DNA of 64,000 bases from Collimonas sp. OK307. GTDB lineage: Bacteria > Pseudomonadota > Gammaproteobacteria > Burkholderiales > Burkholderiaceae_D. A program made the position numbers and the translations under genes. The notes under the pieces are model-generated. The model worked only from the letters and a program-made list of their open reading frames with translations, did not search any database and was not told the origin of the DNA. Shown here one piece after another: positions 19,817-31,709 of this stretch; the first letter of the stretch is position 1, and each line of letters starts with the position of its first letter. The stretch spans positions 124,001-188,000 of the forward strand of contig NZ_FOQI01000004.1 in assembly GCF_900113705.1 (NCBI RefSeq), read 5' to 3'.

Positions 19817-21055
19817 ATGAAGAACCATGCAATAACTCTCGAAGACCGCTATTGCGCGCACAACTATTCACCGCTGCCAGTAGTACTCAGCAGCGGCAAA
19901 GGGATCTGGCTGTGGGATCAGGACGGCAAGCGTTACATGGACATGATGTCGGCCTACTCCGCCGTGAGTTTCGGCCATAGTCATCCTGCGCTGGTAGCGG
20001 CATTGAGCAAACAGGCCGGCCAGCTGGCGGTTGTCTCCCGGGCGTTTTATAGCGACCAGCTGGGACCATTCCTGCAACTGCTCTGCGAAATGACCGGCAT
20101 GCCGAAGGCGCTGCCGATGAACAGCGGCGCGGAAGCCGTGGAAACGGCCATCAAGGCGGCCCGCAAATGGGGTCATAAGGTAAAAGGCATTGCCGACCAG
20201 ACTGCCGAAATCATCGTGTGCCGCGGCAATTTTGCCGGCCGCACCACCACCATCGTCGGTTTCTCGTCGGAAGCCCAGTACCGCGACGGTTTCGGACCGT
20301 TTTCCGGCGGCTTCGTCAGCGTGCCGTTTGGCGATGCTGCTGCGCTGGAAGCGGCCATTACCCCGCGCACCGCAGCTTTCCTGGTGGAGCCGATCCAGGG
20401 CGAAGCCGGCATCATCGTGCCGCCCGAAGGCTACCTGGCGAAATGCCGCGAAATCTGCGATCGCCACAATGTGTTGCTGATTTGCGACGAAGTGCAGACC
20501 GGTCTCGGCCGAACCGGCCGCTTGCTGGCCAGCGATCACGACGGCATCAAGCCGGACGGTTTGATTCTGGGCAAAGCACTCGGTGGCGGCTTGCTGCCGG
20601 TATCGGCATTTTTGGCCAGGGAAGACCTGATGGCGGTATTTACGCCTGGCGACCACGGCAGCACCTTCGGCGGCAATCCGCTGTCGGCTGCAGTCGGCCA
20701 TGCGGCATTGCGCTTGTTGCGTGATGAAAAGCTGGCAGACAACGCTCAGCGCATGGGTGAGCACTTACTGACTGGCTTGCGTGCGATACAACACCCGGCA
20801 ATCCGGCAGATCCGCGGCAAAGGCCTGCTGATCGGCATGGATCTCGACCCGAGCTTCATTTCTGCCCGCGAATTCTGCGAACGCCTGATGCAACAAGGTA
20901 TATTGTCAAAAGATACACACGACACGGTAGTGCGCTTTGCGCCGCCGCTGGTCATTACCGCCAATGATATCGACGCAGCACTGGAAGCTATCAGACATAC
21001 ATTTTCATCTTTATCTTCACCACCCGCCCACCTGACCGAAAGGAGCTACGCATGA
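19817..21055 (+). CDS. rocD: Ornithine--oxo-acid transaminase
   Basis: RocD is a PLP-dependent enzyme that converts ornithine and 2-oxoglutarate to glutamate semialdehyde and glutamate, a step of arginine/ornithine breakdown. The 412-residue protein has the class-III aminotransferase motifs: YSAVSFGHSHPALV, PMNSGAEAVETAIKAARKWG, LLICDEVQTGLGRTG and LILGKALGGGLLPVSAF with the PLP lysine. An AGGAG site precedes the ATG. The stop overlaps the next gene by 4 bp, linking it with a hydrolase that would supply ornithine. Confidence 0.93.
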   Translation: MKNHAITLEDRYCAHNYSPLPVVLSSGKGIWLWDQDGKRYMDMMSAYSAVSFGHSHPALVAALSKQAGQLAVVSRAFYSDQLGPFLQLLCEMTGMPKALPMNSGAEAVETAIKAARKWGHKVKGIADQTAEIIVCRGNFAGRTTTIVGFSSEAQYRDGFGPFSGGFVSVPFGDAAALEAAITPRTAAFLVEPIQGEAGIIVPPEGYLAKCREICDRHNVLLICDEVQTGLGRTGRLLASDHDGIKPDGLILGKALGGGLLPVSAFLAREDLMAVFTPGDHGSTFGGNPLSAAVGHAALRLLRDEKLADNAQRMGEHLLTGLRAIQHPAIRQIRGKGLLIGMDLDPSFISAREFCERLMQQGILSKDTHDTVVRFAPPLVITANDIDAALEAIRHTFSSLSSPPAHLTERSYA

Positions 21056-21930
21056 CCAACCACTTGCTGGACCATACCGCGGAGGACACATTCCTGATGT
21101 GCGCTCCAGACCATTTTGAAGTTTCTTACGTCATTAATCCGTGGATGGCTGGCAATATCGCGCATGGTAACCGTAGCGTCGCCATGCAACAGTGGCTGGC
21201 GTTGGTGGAAGCTATCGGACAGGTCGCTGACATCAAGATGATGCCGGCCATGCCGGGCGTTCCTGATCTGGTGTTTACCGCCAATGCAGGTGTGGTGTTG
21301 GGCAATAAAGTGGTGCTCTCGCGTTTCCGCCATGTCGAACGGCAAGCAGAGGAAGTCTATTTCGACGCAGCGTTTACCGCCCATGGTTTCGAGGTGCTGA
21401 CCTTGCCGCCGGAATTGCCTTTCGAAGGCGCCGGCGACGCCTTGATGGATCGCAGCGAAAACCTGTTGTGGTTCGGTCACGGCCATCGTTCGGACATCGC
21501 CTGCGCCACCCGCTTGTCGGAATTGCTGGACATTGAAGTACAGCCGTTGAAACTGGTCGACGCCCGCTTTTATCATCTGGATACCTGCTTCTGTCCTCTG
21601 GCCGGTGGCTACGTGATGTATTTCCCGGAAGCGTTCGATGCGGCGTCACAAGCCGAGATCACGGCGCGCGTTCCTGCCGACAAACGGATCATCGTCAGCA
21701 GTGAAGATGCCCTGCATTTTGCCTGCAATACTGTCAATTCCGGTCGTCATATCTTCCTGAACCAGGCATCCGACGCCCTGGTCACGCAGTTGCAAGCGCA
21801 TGGCTTCGTTGTACATCAGACAGCATTAACTGAATTCCTCAAGGCTGGCGGTGCGGCAAAATGCCTGACCCTGAAGCTGAATGAACCACATCAGGGCCTT
21901 ACGCGGGCAGCCCGTCAGGAAGCTGCGTAA
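21052..21930 (+). CDS. Guanidino/ureido-group hydrolase (DDAH/CtlX-like amidinotransferase family)
   Basis: The 292-residue protein belongs to the guanidine-modifying superfamily (arginine deiminase, DDAH, CtlX). Motifs seen are PDLVFTANAGVVLG, FEGAGDALMD, YHLDTCFCPLAGG (catalytic His) and GGAAKCLTLKLNEP near the end, with the nucleophilic Cys. The pairing with rocD under an Lrp-type regulator suggests that it makes ornithine or citrulline from arginine, methylarginine or citrulline. Which substrate applies cannot be read from the sequence; CtlX-like citrulline hydrolysis would feed RocD directly. Confidence 0.82.
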   Translation: MTNHLLDHTAEDTFLMCAPDHFEVSYVINPWMAGNIAHGNRSVAMQQWLALVEAIGQVADIKMMPAMPGVPDLVFTANAGVVLGNKVVLSRFRHVERQAEEVYFDAAFTAHGFEVLTLPPELPFEGAGDALMDRSENLLWFGHGHRSDIACATRLSELLDIEVQPLKLVDARFYHLDTCFCPLAGGYVMYFPEAFDAASQAEITARVPADKRIIVSSEDALHFACNTVNSGRHIFLNQASDALVTQLQAHGFVVHQTALTEFLKAGGAAKCLTLKLNEPHQGLTRAARQEAA

Positions 21931-21966
21931 TCAGCTAAGGGCCATACGCAAGCCATTGATTTAACG

Positions 21967-22026
21967 TATAATTTCTGGCATTGCCCTTGCAAACAACCCG
22001 GCGCTATCGGCGACCGGGTTTTTTGC
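21967..22026 (+). terminator. Hairpin with T-run before metH (terminator or attenuator)
   Basis: GCAAACAACCCGG (21989-22001) pairs with CCGGGTTTTTTGC (22014-22026) with one mismatch, leaving a 12-nt loop and a six-T run, the form of an intrinsic terminator. It ends the rocD transcript 25 bp before metH. A TATAAT at 21967-21972 lies upstream of it, so if metH starts there the hairpin would be in the leader and could attenuate. No known SAM, SAH or B12 riboswitch core was recognised. Confidence 0.6.
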
Positions 22027-22050
22027 GTTCTAACTGACCAGAGTACGCTA

Positions 22051-25000
22051 ATGACGCCTTCCGCCACAACTTCGACCACTGCTTTGACCACTGAAGCCCG
22101 CCTGCGCCAGCTGCTGGCGCAACGCATCCTGATCCTGGATGGCGCGATGGGCACCATGATCCAGCAATACAAGCTGACGGAAGAAGATTATCGCGGCGGC
22201 CCCAACGGTCGTTTCATCGACTTCACCGGCCCCGGCCGCGAGTTGTTCGTCAAAGGCAATAACGAGCTGTTGTCGCTGACCCAGCCGCACATCATCAGCG
22301 CTATCCACGAGGAATATCTGGCAGCCGGCGCCGACCTGATCGAAAGTAATACCTTCGGCGCCACCACGGTGGCCCAGGACGACTACCATATGGCGCATCT
22401 GGCCTATGAGATGAACGTCGCCTCGGCGCGGCTGGCGCGTGCCGCCTGCGACAAATATTCGACGCCGGACAAACCGCGCTTCGTCGCCGGCGCACTCGGA
22501 CCGACACCGAAAACGGCGTCGATCTCGCCTGACGTGAATGATCCGGCAGCACGCAATGTCACCTTCGACCAGCTGGTTGCGTCGTATCTGGAACAGACCC
22601 GCGGCCTGGTAGAAGGCGGCGCCGATGTGCTGCTGGTCGAAACCATTTTCGACACCTTGAATTGCAAGGCGGCGCTGTTTGCCATCGATACCTTCTTTGA
22701 AGAATCTGGCCTGCGCCTGCCGATCATGATTTCCGGCACCGTGACTGATGCCTCCGGACGCATCTTGTCGGGACAAACCGTACCGGCCTTCTGGAATTCG
22801 ATCCGTCACGCCAAGCCGCTCACGGTTGGCCTCAACTGCGCATTGGGTGCTGCATTGATGCGGCCCTACGCCGAAGAATTGTCGAAAATTGCCGATACCT
22901 TCGTCTGTATTTATCCCAACGCCGGCCTGCCCAATCCGATGAGCGATACCGGTTTCGATGAAACCCCGGACGTCACGTCGTCGCTGCTCAAGGATTTCGC
23001 CGAAAGCGGCTTCGTCAACATCGCCGGCGGTTGCTGCGGCACCACGCCGCCGCATATCAAGGCGATTGCCGACACCGTCGCCAACATTGCGCCCCGCACC
23101 GTTCCGGAAACCACGCACGAGATGCGCCTGTCGGGATTAGAGCCATTCACCATCGACGACGACTCGCTGTTCGTCAACGTCGGCGAGCGTACCAACGTCA
23201 CCGGTTCCAAGGCTTTCGCGCGGCTGATCCTCAACGAGCAATACGATGAAGCATTGGCGGTAGCACGCCAGCAGGTTGAAAACGGCGCGCAAGTCATCGA
23301 TATCAACATGGATGAAGCGATGCTGGATTCGGTGGCGGCGATGCAGCGCTTCCTCAACCTGATCGCCTCGGAACCGGATATCGCCCGGGTGCCGATCATG
23401 ATCGACTCGTCCAAATGGTCGGTGATCGAAGCGGGCCTGAAGTGCGTGCAAGGCAAAGCTGTCGTCAACTCGATTTCGATGAAAGAAGGCGAACCGGAAT
23501 TCCTGCGCCAGGCGAAATTGTGCCGCCGCTACGGCGCAGCCGTGATCGTCATGGCCTTCGACGAAAAAGGCCAGGCCGATACCTACGAGCGCAAGATCGA
23601 AATTTGCGAGCGCGCCTACCGGTTGCTGGTCGATCAGATCGGCTTCCCGCCGGAAGACATCATTTTCGATCCGAACATTTTCGCGATTGCGACCGGCATC
23701 GAAGAGCACAACAATTACGCAGTCGATTTTATCAACGCCACTCGCTGGATTCGCGAGAACCTGCCGCACGCCAAGATCAGCGGCGGCGTCTCCAACGTCA
23801 GTTTCAGCTTCCGCGGCAACGATCCGGCGCGTGAAGCAATCCACACCGTGTTCCTGTATCACGCGATCAAAGCCGGCATGACGATGGGTATCGTCAACGC
23901 CGGCATGATGGGCGTGTACGACAATCTGTCTGCAGAACTGCGCGAGCGGGTCGAAGACGTTGTATTGAACCGGCGCGAAGACGCGACCGAACGCATGATC
24001 GAAATCGCCTCGACCTTGAAGGCTGGCGACAAGAAAGAAGAAGCGACACTGGAATGGCGTAGCGGCACAGTCCAGCAACGGCTGGCGCACGCGCTGGTGC
24101 AAGGTATCACGCAGTGGATCGTGGAAGATACCGAGGAAGCGCGGCAAGAATTGCTTGGCAACGGCGGCCGGCCGATCCATGTGATCGAAGGCCCGCTGAT
24201 GGATGGCATGAACATCGTCGGCGACCTGTTCGGCCAGGGCAAGATGTTCTTGCCGCAGGTGGTCAAATCGGCGCGCGTGATGAAGCAGGCTGTGGCTCAT
24301 CTGATTCCCTACATTGAAGAAGAAAAACGCCTGCATGAAGAGCTGACCGGCATTGCCGCCAAACCCAAAGGCAAGATCGTGATCGCCACGGTCAAGGGCG
24401 ACGTGCATGACATCGGCAAGAACATCGTGTCGGTGGTCTTGCAGTGTAATAATTTCGAAGTGGTCAACATGGGCGTGATGGTGCCGTGCTCGGAAATCCT
24501 GGCAATGGCAAAAGCCGAGAATGCCGACATCATCGGCCTGAGCGGTTTGATTACACCGTCGCTGGAAGAAATGGCGCACGTCGCCAAGGAAATGCAGCGC
24601 GATCCGTATTTCCGCAGCGTCAAGATGCCGTTGCTGATCGGCGGCGCCACTACCAGCCGTGCTCACACTGCAGTCAAGATTGCGCCGAATTACGAGGGCC
24701 CTGTAGTCTACGTACCGGACGCTTCGCGCTCGGTATCGGTTGCGCAATCCCTGCTGACGCCGGAACAGCGCGATCAGTACATCAGCGACATCGCGCTCGA
24801 TTACGAACGGATTCGCGAACAGCACGCTAACAAGAAGGCGGTGCCACTGTTAACGTTGGCGGCCGCGCGTGAGAATCGCACCCGGTTGCAGTTTGCGCCG
24901 GTCAAACCTAAATTCATCGGTCGCCGCGTGTTCAAAAACGTCGACCTGGGCACACTGGCGCGTTACATCGACTGGGGTCCGTTCTTCCAGACCTGGGATC

Positions 25001-25818
25001 TGGCCGGCCCGTATCCCGCCATTCTCAAAGACGAAGTGGTGGGTGAAGCTGCCAGCAAGGTATTCGAGGAAGGCCAGGCGCTGTTGAAGAAACTGATCGA
25101 CGGCCGCTGGCTGACTGCCAATGGCGTCATCGCATTGATGCCGGCCAATACGGTGAATGACGACGACATCGAAATCTATACCGACGAAACCCGTAGCAAA
25201 GTTGCGTTTACCTACTACGGCATGCGTCAGCAAACCGTGAAGCCGGTGATCGACGGCGTTGCGCGTCCGAATCAATGCCTGTCCGATTTCATCGCACCGA
25301 AATCCTCCGGAATTGCCGACTATATCGGTTTGTTCGCCGTCACCAGCGGCCTCGGCATCGAGAAATACGAAAAGCGCTTTGAAGATGCGCACGATGACTA
25401 TTCGTCGATCATGCTGAAGTCGCTGGCGGATCGCCTGGCGGAAGCTTTCGCCGAATACCTGCACGAGCGGGTGCGCAAGGATTTGTGGGGTTACGTTCCG
25501 GACGAAAACTTGTCCAACGAAGCCTTGATCAAGGAAAACTACAGCGGCATCCGCCCTGCTCCCGGTTATCCAGCCTGCCCGGAACACACGGTCAAGGCTG
25601 ACATGTTCAAGCTGTTGCAGTGCGACGAAATCGGCATGCTGCTCACCGAGTCATTCGCCATGTATCCTGGCGCTGCGGTATCCGGCTTTTATTTTTCCCA
25701 TCCTGAATCGAAGTATTTCGTGGTCGGTAAGATTGGCGACGATCAGGTCAGCGATATGGCGGCTCGGCGCAATGTGAGCAAGGACGATGTCGAGCGCTGG
25801 CTGGCGCCGAATTTGTAA
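22051..25818 (+). CDS. metH: Cobalamin-dependent methionine synthase
   Basis: MetH transfers the methyl group of 5-methyltetrahydrofolate to homocysteine through cobalamin. All four modules are present in 1255 residues: the homocysteine domain ([11 protein letters not shown]; zinc cysteines in [10 protein letters not shown] and [10 protein letters not shown]), the folate (pterin-binding) domain ([27 protein letters not shown]), the B12 domain with the axial-ligand motif [10 protein letters not shown] (about residue 785), and the C-terminal activation domain that binds SAM ([13 protein letters not shown]). Long antisense frames opposite this gene are by-products of its codon use. Confidence 0.98.
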   Translation: MTPSATTSTTALTTEARLRQLLAQRILILDGAMGTMIQQYKLTEEDYRGGPNGRFIDFTGPGRELFVKGNNELLSLTQPHIISAIHEEYLAAGADLIESNTFGATTVAQDDYHMAHLAYEMNVASARLARAACDKYSTPDKPRFVAGALGPTPKTASISPDVNDPAARNVTFDQLVASYLEQTRGLVEGGADVLLVETIFDTLNCKAALFAIDTFFEESGLRLPIMISGTVTDASGRILSGQTVPAFWNSIRHAKPLTVGLNCALGAALMRPYAEELSKIADTFVCIYPNAGLPNPMSDTGFDETPDVTSSLLKDFAESGFVNIAGGCCGTTPPHIKAIADTVANIAPRTVPETTHEMRLSGLEPFTIDDDSLFVNVGERTNVTGSKAFARLILNEQYDEALAVARQQVENGAQVIDINMDEAMLDSVAAMQRFLNLIASEPDIARVPIMIDSSKWSVIEAGLKCVQGKAVVNSISMKEGEPEFLRQAKLCRRYGAAVIVMAFDEKGQADTYERKIEICERAYRLLVDQIGFPPEDIIFDPNIFAIATGIEEHNNYAVDFINATRWIRENLPHAKISGGVSNVSFSFRGNDPAREAIHTVFLYHAIKAGMTMGIVNAGMMGVYDNLSAELRERVEDVVLNRREDATERMIEIASTLKAGDKKEEATLEWRSGTVQQRLAHALVQGITQWIVEDTEEARQELLGNGGRPIHVIEGPLMDGMNIVGDLFGQGKMFLPQVVKSARVMKQAVAHLIPYIEEEKRLHEELTGIAAKPKGKIVIATVKGDVHDIGKNIVSVVLQCNNFEVVNMGVMVPCSEILAMAKAENADIIGLSGLITPSLEEMAHVAKEMQRDPYFRSVKMPLLIGGATTSRAHTAVKIAPNYEGPVVYVPDASRSVSVAQSLLTPEQRDQYISDIALDYERIREQHANKKAVPLLTLAAARENRTRLQFAPVKPKFIGRRVFKNVDLGTLARYIDWGPFFQTWDLAGPYPAILKDEVVGEAASKVFEEGQALLKKLIDGRWLTANGVIALMPANTVNDDDIEIYTDETRSKVAFTYYGMRQQTVKPVIDGVARPNQCLSDFIAPKSSGIADYIGLFAVTSGLGIEKYEKRFEDAHDDYSSIMLKSLADRLAEAFAEYLHERVRKDLWGYVPDENLSNEALIKENYSGIRPAPGYPACPEHTVKADMFKLLQCDEIGMLLTESFAMYPGAAVSGFYFSHPESKYFVVGKIGDDQVSDMAARRNVSKDDVERWLAPNL

Positions 25819-25841
25819 ATCGAACTTATGATCGAACTTGT

Positions 25842-25876
25842 AAAAAAGGGAGCGTTTTGAAACGCTCCCTTTTTTT
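25842..25876. terminator. Bidirectional intrinsic terminator between metH and the purine permease
   Basis: AAAAAAGGGAGCGTTT and its near-complement ending in AAACGCTCCC followed by seven T form a strong stem, with A- and T-runs on both sides. It lies between the convergent ends of metH (25818) and the permease (25908), so it works for both strands. Confidence 0.9.
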
Positions 25877-25907
25877 ATTCCTCTTCAGCTTTTAAGCAAT
25901 CCGGTCC

Positions 25908-27209
25908 TCAATCGCCACCCAGGTGGATGAACTTGAACAGGAAGATCGCCGCAATAACCCAGACCATCACCGGCACTTGCTTCGCGCGGCCGGTGAACAG
26001 TTTCAAGGCTGCGTACGAGATGAAGCCGAAGGCAATCCCGTTGGCGATCGAATAGGTGAACGGGATCATCAGCACGGTGATCACGGCCGGCACGCTTTCG
26101 GTGCTGTCTTCCCAGTTCAGGTGCACCAGCTCGCGCAGCATCAGGCCGGCGACATAGAACAATGCCGGTGCGGTGGCGTAGGCTGGCACGGCGCCGGCCA
26201 GCGGCGAGATGAACAGGCAAGCCAGGAACAGGATGCCGACCGCCAGCGAGGTCAAACCGGTACGGCCGCCAGCCTGCACCCCCGCAGCACTTTCGACATA
26301 GGCGGTGGTGCTGGATGTACCCAGCAAAGTGCCGGCGACAATCGCCGTGCTGTCTGCCAGCAAAGCCTTGTTAAGACGCGCCATCTTACCGTTGACCAGC
26401 AAGCCGGCACGGTTCGCCACACCCATCATGGTGCCGGTCGCATCGAACATCTCGACCAGGAAGAACACCAGCACGATGTTCAGGATACCCATGGACAAGG
26501 CGCCCATGATGTCGAGCTTGAACAGGGTCGGCTCGATCGATGGCGGCATCGCCACCACGCCGGTGAAGGTATTGCCGCCGACCACAAAGCTCAGTACGGT
26601 AACGGTCAGGATGCCGATCAGGATCGCGCCCTTGACCTTGAGGTGATCCAGCACCACGATCAGCAGGAAGCCGATAATCGACAGGATCACCGGGATTTGG
26701 TGCAGATCGCCGATTTGCACGAAAGTAGCCGGATTGGCGACCACCAGGCCCGAGCTCTTGAGCGCGATGAAACCCAGGAACAAGCCGATACCGGCGGTAA
26801 TCGCAATCCGTATCGTGGGTGGAATGCCGTTGACGATCATGCCGCGGATACCGACCAGGCTGACGATGATGAACAGGCAACCGGAAATGAACACGGCGCC
26901 CAGCGCCACTTCCCACGAAACACCCATGCCCTTCACCACCGCATAGGCAAAGTAGGCGTTGAGACCCATGCCGGGCGCCAGCGCAATCGGATAATTGGCG
27001 TACAAGGCCATGATCAGGGTCCCGATGGCGGCTGCCACACAGGTGGCGACGAAGACGGCGCCCTTCGGCATGCCGGCATCGCCCAGGATGGCCGGGTTGA
27101 CGAAGATGATGTAAGCCATCGTCAGGAAAGTGGTGAGTCCGGCGATCAGTTCGGTGCGCACGTCCGTGCCGTTTTCTTTAAGCTTGAAAAAATTCTCGAG
27201 CAGCTGCAT
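25908..27209 (-). CDS. AzgA-type purine (adenine/guanine/hypoxanthine) permease, NCS2 superfamily
   Basis: It is a proton-driven nucleobase importer with about 12-13 membrane segments. From the ATG ending at 27209 (AAGGAGA ribosome site) it has 433 residues and begins MQLLENFFKLKENGTDVRTE, typical of AzgA/GhxP/PurP proteins. Further signatures are ALAPGMGLNAYFAYAVV and TSSTTAYVESAAGVQAGGRTG. It is divergent from xdhA-xdhB-xdhC-guaD, so it probably brings in guanine or hypoxanthine for that pathway. Confidence 0.93.
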   Translation of the reverse strand: MQLLENFFKLKENGTDVRTELIAGLTTFLTMAYIIFVNPAILGDAGMPKGAVFVATCVAAAIGTLIMALYANYPIALAPGMGLNAYFAYAVVKGMGVSWEVALGAVFISGCLFIIVSLVGIRGMIVNGIPPTIRIAITAGIGLFLGFIALKSSGLVVANPATFVQIGDLHQIPVILSIIGFLLIVVLDHLKVKGAILIGILTVTVLSFVVGGNTFTGVVAMPPSIEPTLFKLDIMGALSMGILNIVLVFFLVEMFDATGTMMGVANRAGLLVNGKMARLNKALLADSTAIVAGTLLGTSSTTAYVESAAGVQAGGRTGLTSLAVGILFLACLFISPLAGAVPAYATAPALFYVAGLMLRELVHLNWEDSTESVPAVITVLMIPFTYSIANGIAFGFISYAALKLFTGRAKQVPVMVWVIAAIFLFKFIHLGGD

Positions 27210-27611
27210 TGTGTATGTCTCCTTGATTATTGTTGTTTTTGGTTTTCTGGCTGCCGTGTTGCGCCGCTTGATGCGGAGTTCCGGCAAAATACTGTGCTAC
27301 GGGATGGGGTCACAATTATGCTCCGTTGGAAATATTGATTATTCAGGAGTGATGATAACCGCTCCCGCTACCGCATTGATAGCCCTGCAATTGTGGCCTC
27401 CAAAGATTTTTCCGCGCCTGAAATGCTTTGAAAATTATCAAATACGTCAATAATCGGTCATCGATCAAAAATGTCGCTCCGGCAATACCTATATTTGCCA
27501 AATGGAATTACTTATGCGTTCTCTATTCCATTTTAAAGATACCTGACATTAGCCGTATCGCTATATGGAGCTGCGGCGCAAATGCTAATCTGGGGTCATA
27601 ATTAATAGACC
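27210..27611. other. Divergent intergenic region, permease/xdhA
   Basis: There is no gene in this stretch. It must hold the promoters for the permease (leftward) and xdhA (rightward). A CATAAT at about 27596-27601 could be a -10 box for the xdhA leader, but no good -35 is seen at the right spacing. Composition is AT-richer than the flanking genes. Confidence 0.5.
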
Positions 27612-27700
27612 GTTGCAAAGTCAGTCTGGCCACATGTAACGAGCGGTAGAGCCCACAGGCAATACCGGCGATACGGCCCCGAAGACACGGTTTTTGCAAC
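27612..27700 (+). promoter_or_regulatory. Folded leader RNA upstream of xdhA (candidate purine-sensing riboswitch)
   Basis: An exact 8-bp stem, GTTGCAAA (27612-27619) with TTTGCAAC (27693-27700), closes an 89-nt domain. Inside it CGGTA (27644-27648) pairs with TACCG (27663-27667) and encloses GCC-CACA-GGC (27651-27660) with small internal loops. The domain ends 25 nt before the TTG start of xdhA. Xanthine riboswitches (NMT1 motif) are known in betaproteobacteria before purine-oxidation genes, so this is a reasonable candidate, but I cannot match its conserved core from memory. Confidence 0.4.
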
Positions 27701-27725
27701 AGTCGCCACTCGATTGGAGATTGTC

Positions 27726-29267
<1,542 letters not shown>

Positions 29268-29311
29268 GTTGACAATAAGTTCACAGCCGGCAAAAACAAA
29301 GAGTAGACATC

Positions 29312-31675
29312 ATGAATAAGCAAACTGAAGTTTTTATGAAAACCGCGCCGCAAGACAGCAGCACTGCCTGGGCGGAAGTCGGTCAATCGCATCCGCACGA
29401 ATCGGCGATATTGCACGTGCTGGGCGAAGCCACCTACACCGACGACATCCCGGAAGCGCAAGGCACATTGCACGCCGCGCTCGGCATGTCGCAAAAAGCT
29501 CATGCCCGGATTCGCTCGATCAACCTCGATGCCGTGCGCAGCGCACCTGGCGTGGTGGCAGTATTCACTGAGGCCGACATCCCCGGCACCAACGATTGCG
29601 GTCCTATCCTTCACGACGATCCTATCCTGGCCAAGGGCTTGGTCGAATATGTGGGGCAGCCAATCTTCGCGGTAGTCGCTGACAGCCACGACAACGCCCG
29701 CCGGGCGGTGCGCAAGGTAGTCATCGATTATGAAGAACTGCCAGCCATCCTGACGCCACAAGCGGCGCATGCGGCAAAATCCTATGTATTGCCGCCGATG
29801 CACCTGGCGCGCGGCAATGCGCAGAAAGCTTTCGAGAGCGCACCGCATCGTGCCAGTGGCCAGTTGTATGTCGGCGGCCAGGAACAGTTTTACCTGGAAG
29901 GCCAGATTTCCTACGCTATTCCGAAAGAACAAAATGGTATGCTGGTGCTATGTTCGACCCAGCATCCGACCGAAATGCAGCACGTAGTGGCGCACGCGCT
30001 GGACGTGCATTCGCATAACATCGTGGTGGAATGCCGGCGCATGGGAGGTGGCTTCGGCGGTAAGGAATCGCAATCGGCATTGTGGGCGGCGGTGGCGGCA
30101 ATTGCGGCGGCCAAGTTGAAGCGCCCGGTCAAGCTGCGCGCCGACCGCGACGACGACATGATGGTCACCGGCAAACGCCATTGCTTCTATTACGATTACG
30201 AAGTGGGTTACGACGATGCCGGCCGGATAGTCGCTGCAAAAGTCGACATGGTGAGCCGCGCCGGTTTTTCGGCTGACTTGTCGGCGCCGGTAGCAACCCG
30301 TGCAGTCTGCCATTTCGACAATACCTACTATCTGTCCGATGTCGACATCAAGGCTAGTTGCGGCAAGACCAATACCCAGTCGAACACAGCGTTCCGTGGT
30401 TTTGGCGGTCCGCAGGGTGCGATTGCGATTGAATACATCGTCGATGAAATCGCCCGCAACCTGGGCCGCGACGCACTCGATATCCGCAAGCTGAATTTCT
30501 ATGGCCGGAACGATGAAGAAGGCCGCAACGTCACACAATACGGCCAGAAGATCGTCGATAACGTGATTCACGAGTTGGTGGCCGAACTGGAAGCCAGTAG
30601 CGAATATCGCCAACGCCGCGCTGCCATCGAAGCCTTCAACGCCACCAGCCCGGTATTGAAAAAAGGCCTGGCGCTGACACCGGTGAAATTCGGTATCGCT
30701 TTCAACGTCACCCACTTTAACCAGGCCGGCGCGCTGGTGCACGTGTACACCGACGGTTCGGTACTGGTCAATCACGGCGGCACCGAAATGGGCCAGGGTA
30801 TCAACACCAAGGTCGCGCAGGTCGTGGCGCATGAACTCGGAATCCCGCTGGAACTGGTTCGCGTCAGTGCGACCGATACCAGCAAGGTCGCCAATACTTC
30901 GGCTACTGCAGCCTCTACCGGCGCCGATCTGAACGGTAAGGCGGCACAGGACGCTGCGCATACCATTCGCCAGCGCCTGGCAGAGTTCTTCGCCAAATTG
31001 CACGGCGGCGATGCCAAGGCGGTGACTTTCGCCGCCGGCGCAATTCATCTCGGCGAACACAGCATGGCATTCGGCGAGCTGGCGCAAAAGGCATATCTGT
31101 CACGGGTTCAATTGTGGTCTGACGGTTTTTACGCCACCCCAGGCTTGCATTGGGATCCGAAAACCATGACGGGCCGGCCGTTCTCTTACTTTGCCTACGG
31201 TGCTTCGGTATCGGAAGTGGTAGTCGACACCTTCACTGGCGAATGGAAATTGCTACGCGCCGATGCTTTGTACGATGCTGGCCAGTCACTGAATCCGGCG
31301 CTGGATATCGGCCAGGTTGAAGGTGCGTTCATTCAAGGCATGGGCTGGCTCACCACGGAAGAACTGTGGTGGAACAAGGACGGCAAGCTGATGACCCACG
31401 CGCCATCGACTTACAAGATCCCCGGCATTTCAGATTGCCCTCAGGATTTCCGCGTCAACCTGTTCAAGAACCGCAATGTCGAAGACAGCATCCATCGCTC
31501 CAAAGCCGTTGGCGAGCCGCCTTTGCTGCTGCCATTCTCTGTATTTTTCGCGATCCGCGATGCGATTGCCAGTGTCGGTGGCAAGCGCTTCAATCCGCCG
31601 CTGAATGCACCTGCAACCAGCGAAGCGATTCTCAAGTCGGTCGATGCTGTGCGCGCCATGGCGCGTGCGGCCTGA
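29312..31675 (+). CDS. xdhB: Xanthine dehydrogenase molybdopterin-binding large subunit
   Basis: XdhB holds the molybdenum cofactor and oxidises hypoxanthine to xanthine and urate. The 787 residues match the bacterial large subunit. Mo-domain motifs are RMGGGFGGKESQS, NTAFRGFGGPQGA, GGTEMGQGINTKVAQVV, NTSATAASTGADLNGKA and AVGEPPLLLPFSVF, which has the catalytic Glu. It begins 44 bp after xdhA and is followed by the cofactor-insertion chaperone gene. Confidence 0.97.
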   Translation: MNKQTEVFMKTAPQDSSTAWAEVGQSHPHESAILHVLGEATYTDDIPEAQGTLHAALGMSQKAHARIRSINLDAVRSAPGVVAVFTEADIPGTNDCGPILHDDPILAKGLVEYVGQPIFAVVADSHDNARRAVRKVVIDYEELPAILTPQAAHAAKSYVLPPMHLARGNAQKAFESAPHRASGQLYVGGQEQFYLEGQISYAIPKEQNGMLVLCSTQHPTEMQHVVAHALDVHSHNIVVECRRMGGGFGGKESQSALWAAVAAIAAAKLKRPVKLRADRDDDMMVTGKRHCFYYDYEVGYDDAGRIVAAKVDMVSRAGFSADLSAPVATRAVCHFDNTYYLSDVDIKASCGKTNTQSNTAFRGFGGPQGAIAIEYIVDEIARNLGRDALDIRKLNFYGRNDEEGRNVTQYGQKIVDNVIHELVAELEASSEYRQRRAAIEAFNATSPVLKKGLALTPVKFGIAFNVTHFNQAGALVHVYTDGSVLVNHGGTEMGQGINTKVAQVVAHELGIPLELVRVSATDTSKVANTSATAASTGADLNGKAAQDAAHTIRQRLAEFFAKLHGGDAKAVTFAAGAIHLGEHSMAFGELAQKAYLSRVQLWSDGFYATPGLHWDPKTMTGRPFSYFAYGASVSEVVVDTFTGEWKLLRADALYDAGQSLNPALDIGQVEGAFIQGMGWLTTEELWWNKDGKLMTHAPSTYKIPGISDCPQDFRVNLFKNRNVEDSIHRSKAVGEPPLLLPFSVFFAIRDAIASVGGKRFNPPLNAPATSEAILKSVDAVRAMARAA

Positions 31676-31709
31676 TCCAGCGTACTTACCCATCATCGGG
31701 AGACTCACC

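Noticed and set aside
21989-22026. SAH or SAM riboswitch before metH
   Set aside because: Only a single terminator-like stem is present; the conserved cores of these classes were not found.
23137-24825. A 562-codon open frame antisense to metH, and similar long antisense frames elsewhere
   Set aside because: They lie wholly opposite well-supported genes, lack family similarity, and arise from the GC-biased codon pattern of the sense gene.
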